Positions 51,570 to 60,678 of a DNA stretch of 64,000 nucleotides are shown in pieces (position 1 is the first letter of the stretch; each line of letters begins with the position of its first letter). This stretch comes from an uncultured Paracoccaceae bacterium (GTDB taxonomy: Bacteria; Pseudomonadota; Alphaproteobacteria; Rhodobacterales; Rhodobacteraceae), in assembly GCA_947499635.1 (NCBI GenBank), contig CANMPD010000009.1:1-64000 (forward strand), in the 5' to 3' direction. The notes under the pieces are model-generated. The model worked only from the letters and a program-made list of their open reading frames with translations. It was not told the origin of the DNA and searched no databases. Both the position numbers and the translations under genes were made by a program.

Positions 51570-52453
51570 GACAGATACTTGAAACCGGAGCCTTCCTGGG
51601 GCTGGCAGCGGCCGTACATGTTTTAGCCTTTTTCGCCATGTCTGATCAGGATGGTTTGGAAACTGGAGGAGTGGGGGGCACAGACGTTCTTACGCTGGCG
51701 GCAGTGTCTGATGCGGTGGAAACGATGGTCGAAACCTGGGAGGCGCCTTCTAAAACACCAACAGATGTGACCGTAATTGATACGCTATCTTCGGTGTCAC
51801 CGATATCTGATGCGCCGCCTTTGGCACAAGCGTTGTCACAGGATGCGCAGGTCAAAATTGCCGCCATCCAAGCCCTTCCAGATTTACGTTCAGAAACGGA
51901 AGCCTCCCCCTCCGTGCCTCTCATCAACACGGAAACCGCACCGCCCCCTGAGTTAGAGCGCAAGCCGGACCCTGTTGCGAAACCGGAACCAAAGCCAAAA
52001 CCTCAAAAGAACCCCCCGCCTAAAGCCCCTCAGAAAACCGAGCCCAAAGCGAAAAAGAGCAATGTTACTTCGCAAGGCCGTGCTGCTCAAAAAGCGGCGG
52101 GCAGTGGTGGAGGGAAGGCTATTGGGAACAGTGGGAATAAATCACAGACCGCACTTAGCGCGGGTAAAGCCCAAAGCCTCATGCGGGGGTGGCAATCTAG
52201 GATTCAAGCCAGACTTAATCAGCGTCAACGCACGCCACGTGGGGACTTCACGCCAAGTCGTGTGGATATAAACATCACCCTAGATCGTACTGGAAAAGTT
52301 TTAACGAGCAAAATTGTTAGATCGTCGCCGGATCCCAAAGTTAATCAGGCTGCATTGGATACGATCAATCGTGCCGGACGGATGCCAAAGGCCCCGAAAA
52401 ACCTGCCCGGTGGCGCCACATTCATCTTTTCCGTGCCACTTTTCTTTCGCTAA
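51566..52453 (+). CDS. tonB: TonB energy-transducing protein
   Basis: A 295-aa TonB: N-terminal membrane anchor (FLGLAAAVHVLAFFAM), a Pro/Lys-rich periplasm-spanning stretch (KPEPKPKPQKNPPPKAP), and a C-terminal TonB domain (VDINITLDRTGKVLTSKIVR ... AALDTINRAG). It passes ExbBD energy to the outer-membrane receptor encoded nearby on the other strand. Confidence 0.9.
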   Translation: MRQILETGAFLGLAAAVHVLAFFAMSDQDGLETGGVGGTDVLTLAAVSDAVETMVETWEAPSKTPTDVTVIDTLSSVSPISDAPPLAQALSQDAQVKIAAIQALPDLRSETEASPSVPLINTETAPPPELERKPDPVAKPEPKPKPQKNPPPKAPQKTEPKAKKSNVTSQGRAAQKAAGSGGGKAIGNSGNKSQTALSAGKAQSLMRGWQSRIQARLNQRQRTPRGDFTPSRVDINITLDRTGKVLTSKIVRSSPDPKVNQAALDTINRAGRMPKAPKNLPGGATFIFSVPLFFR

Positions 52454-52510
52454 CATCTGATCTAGCATTGTTTGTATACGAAGCTGAGGTTGGCAGCGCG
52501 GTATGTGGCT

Positions 52511-52624
52511 GGATATCACCGCCGTCTGATACGCGCTGACAACATCCAAACCATCGTGTAAATGTACATCAACCTCGCGCAAAATCTTCAACGCATCCTT
52601 ATCCGAATACCGTTTCCGTGCCAT
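52511..52624 (-). pseudogene. Truncated IS3-family transposase OrfA fragment
   Basis: About 38 codons from 52624 read MARKRYSDKDALKILREV then HLHDGLDVVSA, matching the N-terminus of an IS3 orfA helix-turn-helix. The match then stops and the frame continues as unrelated sequence. No orfB or clear inverted repeats remain. Confidence 0.65.
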
Positions 52625-52850
52625 TCTTTATAACGCCATTGATCCATAAGGAGTGGCACAGTTTTAAGAGGGCAAAACAGAACGAGATCGGCATTTCTAC
52701 ACGTCAACTCTAAAGATTATTCGGCAAATATAAACATGACCCTATCGCGATCTGGTAGATTCCACCCAGGCCACGCCAGAATTTTCAACGGCAGAGCGGG
52801 GGATTGTCTACAGGTCGCAATTCGCGTGACGAGATGCCTCCACCTGTGAG

Positions 52851-52887
52851 GCCAAGGTATCCTCGAGACTAACGAGAGCACCTTGGC
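52851..52887. repeat. Stem-loop downstream of the TonB-dependent receptor gene
   Basis: GCCAAGGT (52851-52858) and ACCTTGGC (52880-52887) with inner CTCG/CGAG pairs form a long hairpin, 25 bases past the receptor stop. No T-run; a transcription end or a leftover of the mobile element. Confidence 0.5.
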
Positions 52888-52911
52888 AACAAACGTGACA
52901 GCGGACTGCGT

Positions 52912-55089
52912 TTAGAAGAAAATCGCGTATTCTAACCAGACCCGACGACCCTCATTTGCAACAAGTATATTGTCACCTGTCAGCGGGTTTGTACGTACAG
53001 ACGACCCAGTTGGATTGATCGAATACACGTCAAAGAGGTTGTCGACACCAAAGCTGATTTCACCTGCGCCAATCGCCTTTGCAAGACGTAGGTTGACTGT
53101 AACGGTTTCATCAACTTCGGAAAACCCGGTTTTATCACGCGCACCAGTATAGACGATTTCCGATGCCATCCGAAGACCATTGTCAAAAGCATAATCACCA
53201 TAGAGCGTCATCTTTACGGGTGCTCCGATGCGATTGTTGGGCAGCCAGCTGTCAATTTCACCGTCTTGATCACTGTCCGTACGCCCCTCGGTAAAGGCGG
53301 CGGATAGTCCTAGGTTAAGATCGGAATTCACACGATAATCAGCAATCAGCTCGGCGCCCCAAGTCTCTTCTTTTTGCTGTGTTATGGTATTGGTGGCCGA
53401 GTCAAAAACCGTTCCCTCGTCGGACGTTGCATAAAACGCGGATGCCGCGAGGCTGAGACGATCGCCCTGATGGCGTAGACCAACTTCAAAGGTGTCCACA
53501 ATTTGCGCTTCCGGCGCAATATCCGCGTATGAGACCGTTTGCCCTGCTATAAAGGGATTGGCAGCCAAAGCTCGGCGAGTAAACGCCCCTACATCCGGCA
53601 GCGAGAACCCCTGTGAATAGCCGGCAAAGACATCGACAGTCGGTGCAATTTCATAAACAGCCCCGAGATTAAACACCAAGGCATCGTAGTCAAAGTTGCC
53701 ACCTGTCACATTAAGTGCAGGCAATGCGAATGTCCCCGCAGTCGTGATGAGAGCGGCCGTGGGGCGGGTAAAGCTTTGTACATTGAGGTCAAATCGCTCG
53801 TACCGTAAACCGCCCGAGAGTTCGAGTTTACCAAACTCTGCATCCAGCTGCGCAAAAAGCGCTAGACTGTTTTGCGTCATCGGAGCAATCAAATCGACAC
53901 CATCTAATGTGGTTTGGCTTACGTCATCGCGCCCGATGTCTGCGCCCCATGTTAACAGAACATTCTTGCTTAGCGTGCTGCGGATGGTGGAACGCAGTCC
54001 ATAGGTGGTTGTGTTCAACTCACTTTGCGAATTTGGATCTTGTGTCAGATCCGTGGTGCTGATGGGATAATATAAGGTATTGGCAACACCCGCCAAAGCG
54101 TATGAGGCGCGGCGCGTATTATCGGTGACATAAGCCTGTACCTCAAGCTCACCAATCGCGAGAGCGTCGTTGCTGTATTTCAACGTCAGCGCATTTGTGT
54201 CATCTATGACGTCCTCACCTGTATAAGGTGCTGTGGTGTCAATGCTTGCCACATCTGTAAGATATTCGGTGAAGAACTCGGGGGATTGGCGAAACCGATC
54301 TACGTCAAGACGCAGATCAAAACGATTGTTCCCTACGGTGTAATCAGAGGCCAGCCCAAAGGAATAGTTGTCGAAATTGTCACCGCCGCCTTGACCCAAC
54401 AATGCGTCCGAGGGCAGCTGTGTGCCATTGCCGGCATATTGATTACCGATCCCTTCTACGTTGAGTTCTAGACGCAGACCAAAATTGTCTTTGCGGTAAT
54501 CCCGCGCCGCAAAAACGCTATAACCTAAGCTATCAGAGACGTTTTCACTTTGTGCTGAAAGACCAAACCGCAACTCGCTTTGGCTTATGTCTGCGGCTTG
54601 TTTCGTGACGATATTTATTGTACCGCCAGTCGCCCCATTTCCATATTGCGCATTCGACCCTTTAATAACTTCGATCCGTTTGATTGTGTTGACGTCAATC
54701 AACCCTAACTCACGATCAAAGCTACGCAACTCACTCGTGCGAGCGACCCCATTTATTAGGATCTGCAGGTTGCGACCACGCAAGTTTTGCGATGCCCCCC
54801 CTACTGTCCCATTTGAAACGGACAGACCTGGAACAAGATCAGACAAAATAGCTTCTAGGCCGCGACCCGTTTGAATACGGTCTTTTAGATCACTTGCCGT
54901 GATGACTTGAACGGTGCCAGGTATTGACGCGGCCTCGGCGTTACTGCGGTAGGCGCTAATATAGATTGGGTCTAGCGCGATAACCTCTGTCGCTGCGTCC
55001 TCCTGTGCGAAAAGCGGTGTTGCCAGCGAAAGAGAGACCAATGCGGTTGTGGTGTTACCTACCCACAGAGCCGTCGGTTGCAGTGTCAT
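52912..55089 (-). CDS. TonB-dependent outer-membrane receptor (siderophore type)
   Basis: A 725-aa receptor with signal peptide (ending LFAQE), a plug domain (IPGTVQVITASDLKDRIQTG ... LRGRNLQILINGVAR ... IEVIKGSNAQYGNGATGG, read in pieces) and a 22-strand-type barrel ending in Phe. Closest in style to ferric-siderophore receptors. It follows an MFS importer on the same strand, which fits uptake through receptor, then MFS, then reductive release by the SIP protein. No biosynthesis genes are present, so it likely uses siderophores made by others. Confidence 0.9.
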   Translation of the reverse strand: MTLQPTALWVGNTTTALVSLSLATPLFAQEDAATEVIALDPIYISAYRSNAEAASIPGTVQVITASDLKDRIQTGRGLEAILSDLVPGLSVSNGTVGGASQNLRGRNLQILINGVARTSELRSFDRELGLIDVNTIKRIEVIKGSNAQYGNGATGGTINIVTKQAADISQSELRFGLSAQSENVSDSLGYSVFAARDYRKDNFGLRLELNVEGIGNQYAGNGTQLPSDALLGQGGGDNFDNYSFGLASDYTVGNNRFDLRLDVDRFRQSPEFFTEYLTDVASIDTTAPYTGEDVIDDTNALTLKYSNDALAIGELEVQAYVTDNTRRASYALAGVANTLYYPISTTDLTQDPNSQSELNTTTYGLRSTIRSTLSKNVLLTWGADIGRDDVSQTTLDGVDLIAPMTQNSLALFAQLDAEFGKLELSGGLRYERFDLNVQSFTRPTAALITTAGTFALPALNVTGGNFDYDALVFNLGAVYEIAPTVDVFAGYSQGFSLPDVGAFTRRALAANPFIAGQTVSYADIAPEAQIVDTFEVGLRHQGDRLSLAASAFYATSDEGTVFDSATNTITQQKEETWGAELIADYRVNSDLNLGLSAAFTEGRTDSDQDGEIDSWLPNNRIGAPVKMTLYGDYAFDNGLRMASEIVYTGARDKTGFSEVDETVTVNLRLAKAIGAGEISFGVDNLFDVYSINPTGSSVRTNPLTGDNILVANEGRRVWLEYAIFF

Positions 55090-55146
55090 TGTATATGTCC
55101 TGTGTTTGGTGTCCGTATGCTTGCGATGCGCTGGCTCAAACAGTGA

Positions 55147-56412
55147 TTAGTTTTGAAGTGTGAGATGGGTTTTTGACAGCAGGCGCAGGGCGAACACACC
55201 TGTGATGCAAGCAAGGCCACAAGCTATTATAAAGACCCAAGCATATCCAAAGGCTTGGGCCATAAATCCCGCAACCATCGATCCGATCATGTAAACAAAG
55301 AGGTTTGCACTAGAAAGAATGGTGAAATCTGTGCCTGCTTGCGACAACGATGCGACGCGCATAAATGCGGTGTAGAGGCCCACAATTTCCATATAACGGG
55401 AAAAAGTATTCGCCGCGCTTAAAGCGATCACAACCCAGATCGGTGCCCCGACAAATGCGGCTATTGCATAGCCTGCAAAAATGAATACGCGGGCTAAGAC
55501 AAAGCCGATGAAAAACTGTGTCAGCCCATAATGGCGGATAATCACCATTCCAATAAAGGCTCCCCCCAAACCAACACAAGCGGCAGTGGAGCCTGACACC
55601 AATCCAATCAAGGACAGGGATGCCCCCTGATCAACCAGAAAGGATTGCTCTAATGCTTTGATCAAACCTTCTGGCAGTCTGAAAATCAGTGCAAACCCTA
55701 AGATCGCCAGCGCTTGCGGACGCTGAAAAAACGCCCGCAAAGACGCGCGTGGGGCGTATAATTCAGTCGGGCGTTTTCCCAAAGCTTCGGGGATCAATAT
55801 AAAAAGGCTGACGGCCAGTGCGGATAGGGCTGCAACAATCGTCAGGCTATTTTGCCATCCAATTTGATCGTATAATAGCAGCGTTCCAGTTCCCCCGATC
55901 AAAACACCCGCAGCCACCGCACCGCTTTGGATGGCATTCCCGCCGGATTGCGCAACAGGTGGGAGGTGTTCAACCGCGTATCCATCGGTTGCGATATCCT
56001 GTGTCGCCGAAGCGATGGACATCAGCATTAACAATGGGAAAAATTGCTTCACATCCGCAACCGGGTCCATCTGGCTCAGTTGTAAAATCAACGCGACAAC
56101 AACAAGCTGACTTGCGATGATCACGCCCTTACGTCCAATTCGACATCTGCCCACGGTGAAATGGGCCAATCGGTCGATCCATGGCGCCCAGATTGCCTTA
56201 AGCACCCAAGGCAGCATTAAAATACCCAACCCTCCGATCACAGACAGATCAACACCTTTTGCACGCAAAATAGGGGGTAAGGCCGCAGCAACCAAATACA
56301 GCGGGATCGCCTGCGCAATATATAATCCAATTAACGCAGCCCACACGGGTGTAACTGTCCCCAAACACATGTAAGGGGCAACACGAGCGGATTTCAGTTT
56401 TGTAAAGTTCAT
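55147..56412 (-). CDS. MFS transporter, RhtX/FptX-like siderophore importer
   Basis: A 421-aa 12-segment MFS protein with the AmpG/RhtX/FptX look: ALIGLYIAQAIPLYLVAAAL, WVLKAIWAPWIDRLAH and SIASATQDIATDGYAVE. RhtX/FptX carry ferric siderophores across the inner membrane as single proteins instead of ABC systems. The ATG at 56412 opens the conserved sequence; 56439 is a longer option. It sits between tetR and the receptor gene. Confidence 0.85.
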   Translation of the reverse strand: MNFTKLKSARVAPYMCLGTVTPVWAALIGLYIAQAIPLYLVAAALPPILRAKGVDLSVIGGLGILMLPWVLKAIWAPWIDRLAHFTVGRCRIGRKGVIIASQLVVVALILQLSQMDPVADVKQFFPLLMLMSIASATQDIATDGYAVEHLPPVAQSGGNAIQSGAVAAGVLIGGTGTLLLYDQIGWQNSLTIVAALSALAVSLFILIPEALGKRPTELYAPRASLRAFFQRPQALAILGFALIFRLPEGLIKALEQSFLVDQGASLSLIGLVSGSTAACVGLGGAFIGMVIIRHYGLTQFFIGFVLARVFIFAGYAIAAFVGAPIWVVIALSAANTFSRYMEIVGLYTAFMRVASLSQAGTDFTILSSANLFVYMIGSMVAGFMAQAFGYAWVFIIACGLACITGVFALRLLSKTHLTLQN

Positions 56413-56484
56413 TTTCCCGCCGCTGTGAATGGGCTGCATTGCATTTTGGGAAATACTAATGAAAAAGAGTCAGGATTTCAATAA

Positions 56485-56504
56485 AAATGAGCAAATGCTC
56501 ATTT
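56485..56504. promoter_or_regulatory. Perfect palindromic operator, likely TetR site
   Basis: AAATGAGCA (56485-56493) and TGCTCATTT (56496-56504) are perfect inverted arms around AA, between tetR and the MFS start on the minus strand. This shape is common for TetR-family operators. Confidence 0.65.
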
Positions 56505-56534
56505 AATTTGGATTATACCATTAATATCAATTTA

Positions 56535-57170
56535 TTACGGTGTTTCATTTAGGTTTTTATAGTTAAAAACACTTTGTAGTAACGTACGACACCAGACTCG
56601 CGTGGCTTGTTGAGCATCACTATTTTCCGCCAAAGCGAGGGATTGCAAACACGCGATTGTAACTTGGTTTTGAAACATCGCGAGCGCAGTGCGTTCATCC
56701 GCTGGTACGGTGCAATCAAAGACCTTTTGTAAATCAATGAGACGTTCTAGAATTTCTTTTTGATGCTGTGTCTCCAGCTCAACCAAGGCCTCAGACGTTG
56801 CCATCGCACGCCGTAACTGCCAATTGGCGCGCGAATTTACATCGTCCGACCCTGCCAGCGCCTCAAGTAGAACGTCGATGCAATCTGAAACCGAAAGATC
56901 CGCTGCGATTGCTTGGTCTAATGCCACAAGACGTTTCCGCGTTTTTGCGAGCCAGTCTTTATACAGTTGGTAAAAAATAGCGTCTTTGTTAGGGAAGAAC
57001 TGATACAGCGTCCCAATACTGATCCCTGCCGTTTTGGCAATTGCGTTCGTCGTAATCACTGCCGCAGATTGTTGGGACAACATTTGAAATGTCGTTTGTA
57101 GAATAAGATCAATTTTTTGCTGCGAGCGGCGTTGTTTAGCGATTTTACGAGGCGAAATTGATACGGTCAT
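56535..57170 (-). CDS. TetR-family transcriptional regulator
   Basis: A 211-aa TetR with helix-turn-helix SAAVITTNAIAKTAGISIGTLYQFFPNKDAIFY (two halves). First gene upstream of the MFS-receptor pair and divergent from the SIP gene. The palindrome at 56485 is the probable target. A TetR regulator instead of a Fur-type control is unusual for iron genes. Confidence 0.9.
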   Translation of the reverse strand: MTVSISPRKIAKQRRSQQKIDLILQTTFQMLSQQSAAVITTNAIAKTAGISIGTLYQFFPNKDAIFYQLYKDWLAKTRKRLVALDQAIAADLSVSDCIDVLLEALAGSDDVNSRANWQLRRAMATSEALVELETQHQKEILERLIDLQKVFDCTVPADERTALAMFQNQVTIACLQSLALAENSDAQQATRVWCRTLLQSVFNYKNLNETP

Positions 57171-57443
57171 GGCAATTTAGCTAAGGTCCTTGGTTATGCA
57201 TCCACAAGGTTTTGATACCGAAAGTCTCTTTAAATAGCCATCGCCCAAAATTTATCATAAGACAGCGACTGCATCCGACAAAGGTACGTAAGGCGACTTA
57301 GGCTAAGGCAGAAATATTCGCATAAAGAGCAACAACCTGCACTGGAACTCAGCCATGTGCCGTGGTTTAGAGGTGATAGCACGCCAGATGTCCCCCTGCT
57401 TCGCATCAGCCCGCGGAAAATCCAAACCTAGTGGGTACATCAA

Positions 57444-58463
57444 ATGACAATAAAAGCTTTCAGTGAACTTCAAGGTCTATCATTTGAGGCCGTACAGAAT
57501 TTTATGCTGCATGAAGCTCAAGAGCATGATCTTCCTGTCTTGTCCAAATCTGAAACATCCTTGCAGATTGAAAGCGAATTTGGGGTATTTGGCATTACAG
57601 ATCTACCGGATGGTAAGGTCAGAATGGATGTGGAATCCAAAACAGAAGACCAGCTTCATGCCCTGCGCGACAGTCTGGTTCATCACCTCGTCCATTACCT
57701 GCCAGATGTTGCTAAGAGCATTTCTTGGTCCGATACCATTCACGAAGGTGCGCTTCCGCCGAACTTTCAATTTGCGACAGTTGTATCCGTTGCGCAAGCT
57801 TCTCGCGCTTTTACACGCGTAAAACTAAAGCTCAGAAACGCCGATTTATTCGATGACAGCTCCATCCATTTCCGTTTTCTGTTTCCAAAGAATGAAACGA
57901 TCTCACCTCAGTGGCCCACTGTAGCGGCAAACGGATCGACGAAATGGCCGCAAGGTGAATATGAACTCCACCGGCCGGTCTATACTGTACGAGAAATCCG
58001 AGGCGATATCGCATTCGTTGATATCTTCCATCATGTTGGCGGGTTCACTTGGGAATGGTCAAAATCGGCAAAAATGGGCGATAAGGTCGCCATACTTGGC
58101 CCTGGCGGGAATGGCGTACTCCAAGCCAATGATGTCATTCTTGCCGCTGATGAAACAGCCTATCCGGCGACGGTGCGTATATTAAATGCCTTGCCGGACG
58201 ATGCGACAGCGCGAGTTATTTTGGTAACACATACCAGCGATAATGATTACCCGCTTCCAAAGCGAGCAGGGGTGACGCTGGAATGGGTTGAACCAGAATC
58301 CTTCGGGCCACGTATCGTCGAAACAGTTCAAGAAAACACTCCGGCGTTCTTGTGGGTCGGGGCAGAAGCGCAGCAGGTAAAAGCATTACGAACCGATCCG
58401 ATAATATCAACACTCGACAAATCGCAAAAACGTTTGGCAGTTTATTGGGTCGACGAGCATTAG
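57444..58463 (+). CDS. DUF2218-siderophore-interacting protein fusion (ferric-siderophore reductase type)
   Basis: A 339-aa protein: an N-terminal DUF2218 domain (about 1-95), then the SIP FAD-binding domain with RPVYTVRE, the FAD-contacting motif, and a C-terminal SIP domain. ViuB/SIP proteins reduce ferric siderophores in the cytoplasm to free iron. Divergent from tetR, 273 bases apart. Confidence 0.85.
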   Translation: MTIKAFSELQGLSFEAVQNFMLHEAQEHDLPVLSKSETSLQIESEFGVFGITDLPDGKVRMDVESKTEDQLHALRDSLVHHLVHYLPDVAKSISWSDTIHEGALPPNFQFATVVSVAQASRAFTRVKLKLRNADLFDDSSIHFRFLFPKNETISPQWPTVAANGSTKWPQGEYELHRPVYTVREIRGDIAFVDIFHHVGGFTWEWSKSAKMGDKVAILGPGGNGVLQANDVILAADETAYPATVRILNALPDDATARVILVTHTSDNDYPLPKRAGVTLEWVEPESFGPRIVETVQENTPAFLWVGAEAQQVKALRTDPIISTLDKSQKRLAVYWVDEH

Positions 58464-58681
58464 CGTTACCTACATCGGTTTGAACCAATTGCTGCGCTAA
58501 CCAAACTCTGATCGCTGTCCAAGGCTAAGCTGTCAGTAGTGTTGTAAATTTTGTCAGATGATTGCGTTTCTTGACGGCTGGGCTCAATGGATACGCTTTC
58601 CGCCATTATTATTAGGTTAGGATTTATAACCAGAATATGAGGGTGCCGTAAGAGCGATTGCAGACAGGAATACTTTGGATA

Positions 58682-59593
58682 TTAACGTTCGTAGGTTTCG
58701 CCTAGGCTTGCGATGCCATTTAGTTTCAGCAGACGGCGGTTTGAGGAAATGATCCCCAAGACGATGATCGTGACAAGATAGGGGAGGCTGGCCAAGAGTT
58801 GAGATGGGATAGCGAGACCTGTGAGCTGTACAACAGTTCCTGCCAAAGACAGCATACCAAATAAGCACGCGCCCAGAAACACGCGCCCTACCATCCATGT
58901 GCCAAATACCACCAGCGCCACTGCAATCCATCCGCGACCTGCGATCATACCGTCAGCCCACAGTGGCGTGTAAACGGTTGAAGCATAGGCGCCTGCGATC
59001 CCTGCCATTAGGCCGCCAAACGCGACGGCACCCACACGGATGGCGATAACCGGGTAGCCAATAGATTGAGCGGCTTTGGGGTTTTCCCCCACTGCACGCA
59101 GCAGTAACCCGATTTTGGTATAAGCAAACATATACCACAGACCGGCGCTTGCCAAAAGCGAGAGCCAAACGATACAGTCTTGGGTGAAGAGGCCGCCGAC
59201 AACAGGAATGTTTGACAACACGGGGATCTGGATTTGGTTCAGGCCGGTGACGGTGAAGCTTTCATAAGATTTGCCAAAAAAGGCCGAGAGGCCGGCACCC
59301 AGTATTCCAATTGCTAGGCCGGTTGCCACCTGATTGGCGCGCAAACCCAATGCGACGAAGGCAAAGAGCAGCGAGACAAAGATGCCTCCTAAGGCCGCAA
59401 CGATAAAGCCTTCAAAATGTCCGCCGCCGTTATAGACAACGATAAAGGCCAGTGCCGCCCCAAGGGCCATCATACCTTCGACACCGAGGTTGAGCACACC
59501 TGCGCGTTCGGCCACCAATTCACCCAAGGCGGCTAATAGAAACGGTGTCGCAGCGGCCAACATCCCAGAGAGTATAAATTCGATTGCGTTCAT
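58682..59593 (-). CDS. BMP-type ABC transporter permease (NupQ-like)
   Basis: A 303-aa permease of the BPD_transp_2 group with GELVAERAGVLNLGVEGMMALGA near the N-terminus, the hallmark of nucleoside/guanosine BMP systems. Overlaps the preceding permease by four bases. Last gene of the operon on the minus strand. Confidence 0.9.
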   Translation of the reverse strand: MNAIEFILSGMLAAATPFLLAALGELVAERAGVLNLGVEGMMALGAALAFIVVYNGGGHFEGFIVAALGGIFVSLLFAFVALGLRANQVATGLAIGILGAGLSAFFGKSYESFTVTGLNQIQIPVLSNIPVVGGLFTQDCIVWLSLLASAGLWYMFAYTKIGLLLRAVGENPKAAQSIGYPVIAIRVGAVAFGGLMAGIAGAYASTVYTPLWADGMIAGRGWIAVALVVFGTWMVGRVFLGACLFGMLSLAGTVVQLTGLAIPSQLLASLPYLVTIIVLGIISSNRRLLKLNGIASLGETYER

Positions 59594-60678
59594 GGCTTTA
59601 TCTCAGCAGAGGGACGTGGCCAGTCCAGTCGATGGCGCACAAATGTTGCAAGGATCAGGTAGGACAGCAAAAGGCTGCCCTGAAATACCCGAACGCCAGC
59701 AATAGGGAGATCAGCCGAGACCATGGCTGTGTCGCCGCCAATATATAGCGCGGCCATAAAGAAGGATGACAGCAGGATACCAATGGGGTGTAGGCCACCC
59801 AGATAGGCGACGATAATTGCCGCGTAGCCATATCCGGTCGAGATGGATCGTTGTAATTGTCCGATGGGGCCTGCGACCTCGGCGGCGCCGGCGAAACCGG
59901 CCGCACACCCACCTATCAACAACGACATCCAGATAGCGCCCCCTTGAGAAAACCCAGCATAGGCGGCCGCGCGGGGTGCTAATCCACCAACCTGAAGTTT
60001 GAAACCGATAAAACTGCGCTGCATGAAAACCCAAGCAGCCAGCGACAATCCAACTGCAAATAACAAGGATATATTTACCCTCGTTCCGGGCAAAAGCGTT
60101 GGCACCATTGCGTCATATTGAAACATCACGGATTGCGGAAAGTTAAATCCCATGGGGTCTTTCCATGGGCCAAGTAGGAGGTAGTTTAACAGTTGAACTG
60201 CAACCAAAGACAGCATGAGCGACACAAGGATTTCATTTGCATTCAGACGCACCCGCCAAAAACTGGTAATTGCCGCCCAAGCACCACCGCCTAAGGCGCC
60301 CAACAGCAACATGCTGGGCCAGATCCAAATCCCGCTGGCTTGCGGCGCATAGACGGGGATGGCAGAGGCGCAGATTGCGCCAAGGATGAACTGACCTTCT
60401 GCGCCAATATTAAAGACCTTAGCGCGAAACCCAATTGCCAACCCCTGTGCGATCAGCAGCAATGGCCCGGTTTTAAGCAACACTTCGGAGAAGGCGTACC
60501 AGCTGGTGAAAGGTTCGATCAATAAGGCGTAAAATACTGCAGAAGGGTCTACGTCCAGCGTCAGATAGAGCGTGAAATTGGCAAAAGCTGCGAGAGCCAG
60601 CGCAGCAAAGGGCGCGATGATCATCATCGAAAGCGAGGCGCGTTCGCGTGCAACAAGGCGGGGCAGGATAAGTGTCAT
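59590..60678 (-). CDS. BMP-type ABC transporter permease (NupP-like)
   Basis: A 362-aa permease of the same group, longer as expected for NupP, with FNIGAEGQFILGAI as the paired motif. Overlaps the ATPase gene by four bases. Together with NupQ-like protein it forms the membrane heterodimer. Confidence 0.9.
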   Translation of the reverse strand: MTLILPRLVARERASLSMMIIAPFAALALAAFANFTLYLTLDVDPSAVFYALLIEPFTSWYAFSEVLLKTGPLLLIAQGLAIGFRAKVFNIGAEGQFILGAICASAIPVYAPQASGIWIWPSMLLLGALGGGAWAAITSFWRVRLNANEILVSLMLSLVAVQLLNYLLLGPWKDPMGFNFPQSVMFQYDAMVPTLLPGTRVNISLLFAVGLSLAAWVFMQRSFIGFKLQVGGLAPRAAAYAGFSQGGAIWMSLLIGGCAAGFAGAAEVAGPIGQLQRSISTGYGYAAIIVAYLGGLHPIGILLSSFFMAALYIGGDTAMVSADLPIAGVRVFQGSLLLSYLILATFVRHRLDWPRPSAEIKP

